NCBI GenBank assembly: GCA_015499985.1
Contig: JAAAUF010000277.1
Location: 1-42,933 of the forward strand
Length of the DNA stretch: 42,933 nt
DNA from: Haplosporangium gracile
Taxonomy: Eukaryota > Mortierellomycota > Mortierellomycetes > Mortierellales > Mortierellaceae
Direction of reading: 5' to 3'
A program made the position numbers and the translations under genes. Positions 22,471 through 32,299 of this stretch are shown here, in pieces. The stretch's first letter is position 1. Every line of letters starts with the position of its first letter. Under the pieces are notes generated by a model. That model had not been told where the DNA came from. It did not search any database and saw only the letters and a list, made by a program, of their open reading frames with translations.

Positions 22471-24525
22471 TCAATGGAAGGCGGTGTTGCCCATACTCTC
22501 AACATGGACAGCCATCTCGCGCATCTTGTAGGTATTCAATTCATCTCTAATTTCACTCTTGAGGTCCGGGGTTAGGTTCTTGAAGGTTGCATACTTGTTC
22601 GATCGACGATTATACTCAGACTTGCGGTGCACCGGTATAATCTCAATCGCCTCTGTGAACCCAATGGTTCGGGACCGTTGGTGACTGATTCCGCTGTCGC
22701 TCAGGATCCCCTCCACGTTGCTTTCGCTGATCTCACTGCCGTTACGCATGCCCCCGTAGTAGCTTTCTCCTCCATGCCTGTTATAGCCGTATCCGTCATC
22801 CCGCTCGTGCATCATGGTCGTCATTGGATGCTGGGCCCCGTCCATTGGGGACGAGTTTTGGTCGTAGCTGGCGTATACACCACCAGCGCCGCCGTAGTAG
22901 TACTGATCGTGGCTTCGAGAATGAGATGGATGGTATTGGTAATCACGAGCTGCAGAAGCGACGGCGGCAGCAGCGACTGATGGAGGAGGAACTGTAACAC
23001 CAGGGAAGGAGAAGGAAAGGTCTGTCTCCATCGTCTGACAGTCCAACCCTTGTCCTTGAGAGCGCTCACCGCCACGGTCCTGGTAGACATTCGATTGCAT
23101 CCCGGGTGTGATATCTGGAGAGAAAGCCGCCCCGCCACCGCCACCACCGTCATGTGACAAGTAACGGTCGTCCAGTTCGACAGTCGATCCGAGCTTTGGA
23201 GGCATGACGGCGGTGGCTGCGGTGGTGGTGTAACCGAGATTTTTCTCGCCGTATAAGCCGTATCCGTTGTAATGGGCGGATGTGGTGGGATACCGAAGGG
23301 GTTGGATTCCTCCGGGTGTGGGTGTCCACTCAGAAGAGAGCTTCATCCCCGCCTGCTGCTGCTGTTGGGATTGCATCAACTGAGGGTGTGAAGGGATAGG
23401 AGAGCTGGTCTCGAGACGAGCACGATGACCCGTCGCACGGAGCAGACCACCCATCTGTCCATCGCTGGCCGCCATAGGGTGAACATCGTAACTGCTGCTC
23501 GTGTTGATGACGTTGAGCCGCATCTTTGTATACGGTTGCTGTTGCTGCTGCGCGGGAGGACTTGGGCGAGATCGTTTCTTGAGAATACTCTTGGCAGGAA
23601 CAAGAGAAAAATGGCACATCATCATCTTGTAGGGTGGTGGAGGCCCCTTGGGGGCGGCCATGGTAGCCTGCATCAGTCCTTTGGCGGTCAGGACGGTGGC
23701 TGAAGCCGGCTGCGGCTGCTGAAATTCGTTCTCCTGTCGACCATAGTCCTGATCGTCTTCATCATCACCACTGAGGGCAGTAGAGTCGCTGTCGTCACCT
23801 TCGTAACTCGAAGCTGGGCTGCCGATCCTATCCTCTGCCCACTGCTGCTGCTGTTGGTACTGTTGTTGTGCAGATGCAGGGCCAGAATTGTTGCTGTTGA
23901 TGATTTCGGATGAAAAGGAATGAGATCCCCGACGGAGGGAAGAAAACAAGGTCTTGGGAATGTCCGCCAGACTGGATCGCCGATGAACGCTAGCACCACC
24001 ACCACCACCACCACCATTACCACCACTACCACTACCACTGCCACCGCTATGATCACTGCCACTTCCGCTACTGCCTCCGCTTCCTCCAGATCTGACGGGT
24101 GACACTCTCTGCTCATCAGAATAAGGTCCGTTGTTGTAGTAGTTGGTGTTGATGGTCAGTGGGGGTTGTTGGTTGTTGAGGGTCGTAGATGATCTACTAG
24201 GTATATTGTGGAAGGGTTGGATGATACTCTTTCGTTTGTCAAAGAATCGGCCTGCAAGCAACCAGCGTCGAGAGCGTCTCTCTTTATATTGAGGAACAGG
24301 AGGAGAAGGAAGAGAAGGGTTGTTGTTGGTCTGTGCATTTGTGGTACAAGAGTTGGGCGAGTATTGTTGTTGTTGTTGCTGTTGCTGCTGTGAAATGGTA
24401 AGTTGGTAAGGTTGGGATGGGTGGGCGTAGTGGTACGCTTGTTGAGGCTGTTGTTCATGGGGATATGGGCCCTGTTGGGGCATCTGTATGGACTGCATGA
24501 TTTTAGCGGTCGTATGAGTGGACAA
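22471..24525 (-). CDS. Gln/Ser-rich protein with C-terminal PP1-docking-like block (Bni4/Afr1-like)
   Basis: An intronless 684-residue frame. Most is low complexity: Gln-rich near residues 15-55, Gly/Ser-rich near 140-175, His/Tyr/Ser-rich from 400 to 600. Basic segments RRSRRWLLAGRFFDKRKS (about 83-100) and KSILKKRSRPSPP stand out. The last 66 residues (619-684) form the only ordered-looking block. It starts with RTIGF, a fit to the RVxF docking motif for protein phosphatase 1, then has KSEYNRRSNKYATFKNLTP, IRDELNTYKMREM and ends in VESMGNTAFH. From memory, ascomycete Bni4/Afr1-type scaffolds that target Glc7 (PP1) to septins or bud sites end in a similar block (RVxF, E/DYDR, LTP, I-x-x-ELN-x-x-K, VH-x-S-x-x-THF). 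The assignment is therefore tentative. A second Met at 24498 could be the start. It diverges from the Ndt80-like gene across 7.8 kb. Confidence 0.75.
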   Translation of the reverse strand: MSTHTTAKIMQSIQMPQQGPYPHEQQPQQAYHYAHPSQPYQLTISQQQQQQQQQYSPNSCTTNAQTNNNPSLPSPPVPQYKERRSRRWLLAGRFFDKRKSIIQPFHNIPSRSSTTLNNQQPPLTINTNYYNNGPYSDEQRVSPVRSGGSGGSSGSGSDHSGGSGSGSGGNGGGGGGGASVHRRSSLADIPKTLFSSLRRGSHSFSSEIINSNNSGPASAQQQYQQQQQWAEDRIGSPASSYEGDDSDSTALSGDDEDDQDYGRQENEFQQPQPASATVLTAKGLMQATMAAPKGPPPPYKMMMCHFSLVPAKSILKKRSRPSPPAQQQQQPYTKMRLNVINTSSSYDVHPMAASDGQMGGLLRATGHRARLETSSPIPSHPQLMQSQQQQQAGMKLSSEWTPTPGGIQPLRYPTTSAHYNGYGLYGEKNLGYTTTAATAVMPPKLGSTVELDDRYLSHDGGGGGGAAFSPDITPGMQSNVYQDRGGERSQGQGLDCQTMETDLSFSFPGVTVPPPSVAAAAVASAARDYQYHPSHSRSHDQYYYGGAGGVYASYDQNSSPMDGAQHPMTTMMHERDDGYGYNRHGGESYYGGMRNGSEISESNVEGILSDSGISHQRSRTIGFTEAIEIIPVHRKSEYNRRSNKYATFKNLTPDLKSEIRDELNTYKMREMAVHVESMGNTAFH

Positions 24526-27500
24526 AGTAGAGTGAATTGGGAGTGAAGGGAATAGCTAATGTGGTGCAGATGGCTAAGTAGACGTTGGCATGAGATATGG
24601 ACAAAGGAGCTGGCAGTGTTGGTGTTTGTATGGAACAATCAAAAGGAGTGAAAGCGGATAAGAAAAAGAGAAAAGAAATGCTTTTATTATGCTATTTGCT
24701 TCATAGGAAAAGAAATGAGACCAACAGTCGCAGGTGTATCAATTGAGGCGATTAATTGACTGAACTGACTGATGGGGATCTAGCAAAGGGCTTTTTCATT
24801 ACCACCATCACCGTCGGGTTGGGTACCTCTCCTTTTTGGGAACCCGGCTCAAAGAAAACAACTGCTTCTCTCTCGCGCAGTTTTGCACTGTACACGGATT
24901 GAATTTTTCTTTTTTTGGACTTTGTGGAGTAGAATGCCCCATCACGTTACTACGCAATCTACATTTTACGCCCATCTGTCCATTAAGCAAATATTTTATC
25001 CCGAGAACGAAAGAAAGTTATGCTGCTGCCTTTGTCTATTGTCGGTTTGTTTTTCTTGTTTGCCTTCGATCGAATGAGTGCGCAACCGAGCGGGAGTTGT
25101 CCGTTTCAGATGGATCCAAAATTTTTATTCTTCATCGCGTCTCATTTAACCAGTCAAATCCCAGGCATGAATCCACTCATCCTATGGACCCTTGTACAAA
25201 CTGCTCCATTCGCTACTCCTGTTTTTTTTGTTATTCATGCTCACCTCAACGCTTCATACGTCTTCAAATAATAAACACAGCAGGTTCCTTTTACTCCCCT
25301 GGCCCTTGTGACTCCAAGGAAACTGAGGGATCGTCATAAGCTTCTCTGCATAACCTACAATGACTGGACGACAACAACAAAAAAAAGCCGTGGAACAAAA
25401 AATGAGACAGACAAAAATAAGCAGTCTTCAATTAAGCCCCTTACTTTTTAATATGACCACGATGAACAACTACTTTTTCAGGGGATGGAATAGAGTGAAC
25501 TTACGAGAAAAGAGGCGGAGTAAACTGCGAACAAAGAAAAGGAAGGAGGGACCGTTGTAGGTGGTGCGAAGGTGAAGAGTACGTTGAGGTATGTGAGACA
25601 TGGCCACTCTCAAGTAGCCCTTTTTCCTGCTCATGCACAGACACTCTTGGTCCTCTTGCAAAGAATTGAGGAAACCAGCTTATCAAAGAGAAAACAAAGA
25701 CATGATTCGAGAAAGCGCATCCTGTTTTCTTGTAAGCCTCTTTCTCCCCGTTTTCAATTGAATGAATACATTGAAAGAAGAAAAGAAGAAAAAGAAAATA
25801 AGCGGAGGAGAGCGATAACTCATGAGCAGAAAAATAGAAATGCAGAATAGAAAATAGACTCTCTCTCTTGTATCTGCATAATGTATCTTTCTTACGACAT
25901 GCGACACGCTTATCTTGGTAGCATGCATATTTTTTTTTGTGGTCCTTTCAAACAAAAGATTGACTAGGGATTAGAGTTACAGCAGTTCAGCGACAAAGGA
26001 GGAAAAAAAAAATTGGCTGTTCGTGTCTTAATGGTACAAACACAAAAGAGAGCAGCGTGTGAATGTAATAATGTCAAGTGGGGCTGAATGGGGAGGAAGG
26101 GGATGGTGGCACATGAAATACGTTTGTGTTCATGCATAGGTAATTTGAAGAGGGTTGGTGGGGGCCACTCATTGGTCCCGTGGAAGAGTGAGGGTGGGCA
26201 ACTTGGTTCCACACAAAGAACCCTCAAGAATGAAGCTGAAGGCGAAGAGAATTGTCTAGAGTGCCGACTGTTTCTCGACCCCCTCTTCATAGCAACGATG
26301 CGTATTTGAGCATTACAGTAATAGGAAACCAAAGAATGGAAAAAAGGGGAAAAGGAATAAAGGTCGACATGCATGGCGTACCATCCTTCCACTCGACCTA
26401 TTTGTGGCAAAGGCGTGCGAACCCAAAAGCCTGCCTTTTGCTTGTTTTCTGTTGTTTAAGATGCATTGTTCTATAGCAATGTGGTTCTCCTGAGAGAACG
26501 ACTGAGCGAGCGAGCGAGAGAGAGAGAAAGAGAGAGAGAGGGATTAGAGGATTTTGGTGGGTGGGTGCTCGTTCCCCTTCTACCTCCTTTTTCTCTTTGT
26601 TTGTTTGTCTGTCTTGCTTCTTCATCACACGCAATCAAACAAAACAAAACAAAATAAAACAAAACAAACAAAACAGAGAGGAGTGAGGAAAACAACGTCC
26701 ACGAAACGGCCATGGTCTGACCATGCTCTCTGTTCTACCTTACCCCTCCTTTCAGTCGCGCATCATTTGACCAGCCCCTCCAAATTATTGCATTGCCTGA
26801 TTATTTATTACTCAGTTTCATAGACTAAAGAAATATGGGTCTAATGCATGGACTACGAAACGAGAGGTCGAGATTTTGTTTGCTTCCATACACCGGTCCT
26901 ACTTTTTTGTTGGTCAAAGCAGTTGTTGGTGGGAATGGATTTGAAGGTACACAGGCCAAGACAACCTTGCTATTTTTTTTTTATGATCCCTGTGCTATCA
27001 CTTCCATTTTTTTTTTTGTTGCCGACCACGATGCAAAGTATTAAAACGAGAGGACACAACACGCCAAAACGCACACAGCCTGGGTAGATCCGAGATCTCC
27101 CATACCTCTCTGTCTATTCCGTCTTTCAGCAAAAAAAAAAAAAAGAGTCAAAAAGAAGGGGTTACTTCAATGACCTTGTGAACAGTACCACATCCATAGC
27201 AAGAAAGGCACGTATCTTCTCATTTCTTCGCCTTTTGTATTCTCGTAGAGATACTTTGCCCCTTTGGCGCTAGTCATTCCTTTTTTTTGAATACGCAATG
27301 AAACTAAGGATACGTACGTATCTATCTTTCTCATGCACGTGCTGGAACGCGAACATGAACAATAGTACATACTAATGAGGGTGTCTTGTTCTGTGATCGT
27401 CACTGAGTATGGAATAAAGGAAGGAAAAAAGGGCTTGCCAATTTATATTTTCGTACCATTGGCAGGCATGCCTTTGCTCTCAACCAATGCGTTCTTTCTT

Positions 27501-30500
27501 TTTTCGCACATCAATTAAGACATTTGTGCGATGTGGCTTTCCACAACTGAACACCACTGCGGCATGCCGTCCTTCATTCCAACCACAACAATATCAGTGT
27601 TTGTGTTCCTTTTAGTTCTTCAACGCCTCGTCATTTCGAGTAAAAGAAAAGAGGAGGCACAAGGAGGGGAAAAAAATCCCCTCATCCTCAAGATGTGAAT
27701 ACCACCCACCTTTCATTTGTTTGTTTATATCGACTAGTAGCCTCGTCCCCCTTCTCTCTCTCCATAGAATATTATGGAAAATGGCCAGGGGACTGGAGGA
27801 GGGGGAACGACGACCAAGTGTGCGTTTATTTTAGTTTATTGACTTTCGCGCATTTTTTTTGTCTTGTGTTTGTGTTCTCCTGTGCTTTGTGTCCCTCTTG
27901 GCCCTGTCCAACCCTCAACCCCCTACTCTCTCTCTCTCTCTCTCATTTTCTGTGTCTCTAGTGCTCAGTTCAAATCAATCGGCATTTGTTTATCTATTGG
28001 TAGGTTGAAGAGAGAAAGGAAGAGAGGGAGTTTATTAGTTTGTGCAACTCAGTTGCAATAGTGAAAAAGGCCCGGTGCGTTTTTGGTGGTGGTTCAAAAA
28101 TACCACACACTTTTTGTTATGCATCCATTTTTTATTTTTTTTTTGTGGGAGAGTCGATTGGTGACGAAAGAAAGAGGAGAGTGAGCTGTTTATCGTTCTT
28201 GGTGCATAGGAGTGTTTATGTACATCGGCGAATAACGAAAAAAGTAATAACAAAAGTAAAACACGATAATAGATTGATCTATGCGTCGTCTATCGTGAGA
28301 GAAAATGAGTGGGAAAAAAAGCGAAAAAAGATTGAGAGAGACAGAGAGCTTGGGATGCTCGAGAGAAAGAGAGAAAAAAAAGAGGGATTGGGTGGATGCA
28401 GAAGCAAATGGGGGTGGCATAGATGATAGAAAGGGTGGATGGATGCACGAGCAAAAAAAAAAAATAAAAAAAAAAGAAAAGAAAAGAGGGACGTGGGCAC
28501 TGCACGGCGCACACCTTTTTTCATCCTCATAGACAAGCATAGAGAGTCGGAGTTGAATGGTTGAGCCATCTCAATGGGATTGTGCAAGGAGAATGCAAGA
28601 AAAAAAAAAGGTCCAAAGGACAGTCGAGATCCATCCAGGGGATGATGCACAGGGACAGGGCAGGACGACAGAGCACGATGAATAAGTGCTTCCATCTCGT
28701 CAAAGAGAAGGGGGCATTGACATGTAGGGTAGTGTAGGGGCAGCAGAAGTAGAAAAAAAAGGAGAAGGGCGACGAAGAGAGAAAGGAAGGAAAGGAGGAT
28801 GGATGGCAAGAAGGAGAGAGAGAGAGACACAGGGACTGCGAGAGAGAAAGAAAAGAGATGAAGTGCTCGTTGCCTGTCATTGTTGTTGGTGATGATGATT
28901 TGTTGTTTTTTCACAGGGATTCTTCTGCTTACCGCGTTCATTTCATTTTCACTTTTCCCTTCTGCTGGGAGGAGAGTGATCTTCCTTTGTTCTATGCTTG
29001 CTGGGAGTTTTATCTTCCTTTCTTCCCGATGGTTCCCAGCAGAGGAAAAGAAGGGACACGGAAGAAGAAAGTTTTTCCCATCGTCTGATTGTTCCTGAGA
29101 CGTTTTATGAAAAGGGTTGTTCTATGAACGACTGATACGAGAAAAATATAATATCTGATAACTTAATAACTGGTATGAAATGATGAGAATATCACCCTAT
29201 CAATCACCAAGTAAGACTGATTGAGTTCTGTCTCTTTTTTTTTTTTTTGTTCGCAGTCTTGTTTCCTAGCCTCCCTTTTGATTGCCTTCGTTCCTTTTGT
29301 TTGTCAAATGTATGTGGGCTGTTGCTGCCGATGATATTGCTGTTGCTGGTGTGGTTGTGTTGTGGTTGCTATTGTTTGTTGCTTGTTGTTTCTTGGCCAG
29401 CCCAATGAACCGTTGCCGCGGTCAACTTTTTTTTTTTTGCTCTATCATCATTACAGTTCATTTGCTTCTTGTGTTCAGAACCATTAATGCAAAAAAGAAA
29501 CCTAAGCCAGATACTCTCTTCTTCCTTAGCATCGTCTTTTTTTTATGTTTTTATTCATTTACACACCCATCCATTCAGTCAAGAGTGGGCGCACCCCTTC
29601 CGAAAGTTTGTTTGTTGGGCCCGACAGCAACGTAAAGGGGGCTGATAGAAAGAAAAAAAAAGAGTTGGAGAAAAGGGGACAAATGGGATGGCGACAAGGG
29701 TATTTGTTGTCACAGGCAGGCCGAGCTTTGTGTTTTTGTTTTCTCTGTGTCGCCTTCTTGTGTTTGCTGGCTCTTGCTCAAAATATAACACTTTTTTTAT
29801 ATACTTCGCACCAAGGAACTGAACTTGCGTGCCTGCACACTTTTGCAGCTTAGGGTTGACGGGTGAGGTGGAGAACATGTTTTGGGATACAAAGGCTCTC
29901 ACAAATTCCGTCCGTCCGTCTCTTTTGTCGTTCTTTTTTTATTTTATGTTTTGGTTGATTGAGAAATGTGTGCCCACGATCCCTTCTTCCTTGTTTGGTA
30001 AACAGAGAATGAGGGCGTGAACTAAGGCGGACTAAAGATACTTGAGTGAGTAGAGAGAGAAAAGATGATCGAGAGACTCTTTTGGAGTGAGAGGGGAATG
30101 AACAGGCACGCTGACATACGAAGGAAAGTAAGAGAGAAAGAGAAAGAGGAGTTTTCTTACTCGCGCATACATGAGGGTCTATGAAAATGCAAGAGCAAGT
30201 CGATCGAAGATGACTTGGCATGAGAACAACAACAAGAAGGTAGAAAAAGAGAAAGAAAGAAAGTAGAAGTAACACAACCCAATGGAGACATGACCATTGA
30301 GCAACGACAGTGCAGTAGTAAACTAAAATAAGAGTCGATTGATTCGCCCTTTTGCTTTAACCCTTTGGCCCTTGTTGGCTCACAGCTTTTTTCTTTTTTT
30401 CTTTTCTTTGTGTCCACAATTGTGTGCGTGTGTGCCCCTGGTCTTGTTGTTTGTACTCACTCTCACATTAGACAAGAAAAAGACACAAAACATAGTTTGT

Positions 30501-31400
30501 TGTTGTACACTTTTTTTTTGTGTTATCGTAACCCTCATTGACCATTGGGCAATTCCTTGTTTTTCCTTGTGCTCTGCTCCTTTTTTCTATCTCTGCCTTT
30601 TGTTGTCTCTGTCAAACAGTTGGTTTCTGGTTGATTGGGCAGATGGATGTTGCCACTACAAAATGGGATATGGACACAAGAAGCAGAAACCATCCTCAGC
30701 CCTCACTCTAACTTGTCTAATGTGGGAACCATAGAAGCCCAATTGCTTCAGAGTTCACTGAAACAAGCGAAAGCAAAAAATTAACAAGAAGTTTGGCCAC
30801 AAAATACATAGGGCACACAGCCAACTGATTTTTTGTGTGAACCAGCTTCTGTTTTTGTCGGTCGTTCATTCATGGACGATGGACGATATTAGACTGTTGT
30901 CGATGTTCATGGTCCGAGAGATACATAGTGTTTTCGGTGGTACTCAATCCTTTCACAAGGGAGTGCTCAATCGCTCATGCCCATCATCCTTGTTGCTTTT
31001 TCAATCTTTTTAATAGTCGCTGTCCATTGGTGAGTGTGTGTGTGTTGTTATCGCTGAGTGCATGTCGAGGAAGGAAGGTAGGAAGAAGAGGCAGGAACAG
31101 GTATAACTCTGACTTTGGTAAAGCTATTCTATCTGCATTTTTAATTCACCCACAAGCATACCCCAGAACAGGGCACCACAGAAGTCTGTCTGCCAGTCCA
31201 TCAGCAGTGGTGCGCCGCACTCTCTTCGCCTTTTCTTTTTTGTCTCATTTCTTCCTATTTTTCTTCTTTCTTCTTGTTTTGCGCTCTTTCCTTCGATATT
31301 CGTCCTTCCTTCCTTCCTTCCTTTCCTTCCTTCTCTTCTCTTTCTCCTCCGCACCCCTCTTGTCGTCCTCCTTTGTCACTCCCCCCTGATTACTCTTTTT
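24526..31400. other. Large gene-free interval upstream of the Ndt80-like gene
   Basis: Nearly 7 kb contain no frame I can defend. Content is AT-rich with many homopolymers, strand-asymmetric purine or pyrimidine blocks, and short CT, GA and AAAAC repeats. Purine-rich plus-strand blocks lie at about 28290-28860 and 30040-30270, and pyrimidine-rich ones at about 27740-27960 and 31220-31400. Longer frames here (for example 24836-25339 plus, 28279-28941 minus) are stretches of Phe/Leu/Ser or Lys/Glu from these blocks. The interval separates two divergent start codons and must contain both promoters. Nothing resembling a transposon, tRNA or rRNA is visible. Confidence 0.5.
26636..26675. repeat. 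AAAAC-type short tandem repeat
   Basis: About 40 bp of imperfect AAAAC/AAAC units follow a GA repeat (about 26506-26541) closely. It is a simple microsatellite with no gene attached. Confidence 0.8.
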
Positions 31401-32299
31401 ACTTACTTGTACTCACTACCCCCTGACACTGACACTGACACTGACACTGACACTGACATTCAAATCCTCGGACAGTACTTATACTCAACCAAAAACGTAA
31501 TTCATCACTCATCACTCTACCTGACCTTCACTCCACTCTTGTTCTTTTTCTTTTCTTCCCTCATTTTTCACGACCACGAAACAGCACTCATCTTTCTTTT
31601 TCTTTGTCAATCAACCTGCGTCGTTGTAATCTCAGTCTTCTTCTTCCTTCCTCCTTCTTTCGTTTTCTCTTTCTCTCTTTTTCATTTGTTTAACAAAAAG
31701 CACCTTTTTTTTTTCCTTCCCATCGAAGCAGTGAGCACCAAAAACCACCGAGAGCTTGAGCCAACAACAACAATACCTACACTCTCTTGAAAAAAAAAGG
31801 CACAACAATAACAACAACAGCAACAACGAACGACCCACACGCACACACGCACACGAATACACACGCATAATAGCCGCTCACGAACAGCCCATACATAGCT
31901 TTCCCCAACTGAACCACGACCCTCCCAGTATCACCTTGCATAACCACTTTTACCCCACCTTACCATCAAGAAACCCACATCCTATCAACACCTCTTTCTT
32001 GCTACCGCTGCTCTCTTTCGCGCAACACTCTCTTTCTCTCTTCTCTTTCTTCCTCTTTTCTTTCTTTCTTTCTGTCTCGGTCCTAATCTCCTCTCTGCTC
32101 CACCTCTTCTCCTCCACACGCACACGACACACTCTCACCCACACCAACACGTATACCCTCTCTCTCCTCTTTCCCCGCCGAACAAGCAGAGCGCTTTTTT
32201 CACACCTTTCACAGCCACCACCCATAGTTCGGACTATCGTTACACGTCCATTCTCGCTCCACTGCTTGTTACACCTACAATTTATATCACTCTCGAGCC
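31401..32299 (+). promoter_or_regulatory. Proximal leader/promoter of the Ndt80-like gene
   Basis: This ~900-bp stretch is pyrimidine-rich on the plus strand, turning C/A-rich (CAACAACAA, CACACGCACAC) in its second half and ending at the ATG at 32300. The shape is that of a long 5' UTR. A (CTGACA)6 repeat lies at 31423-31458. An overlapping frame of 255 codons from 31756 begins at a non-ATG codon and is not called. No specific regulatory site is identified. Confidence 0.5.
31423..31458. repeat. (CTGACA)6 hexanucleotide repeat
   Basis: Six perfect CTGACA units lie about 840 bp upstream of the Ndt80-like start codon, inside its pyrimidine-rich leader region. Confidence 0.95.

Noticed and set aside
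28279..28941. A 220-codon minus-strand frame that looks like a multi-pass membrane protein.
   Set aside because: The hydrophobicity comes from translating a homopyrimidine tract into Ser, Phe and Leu.
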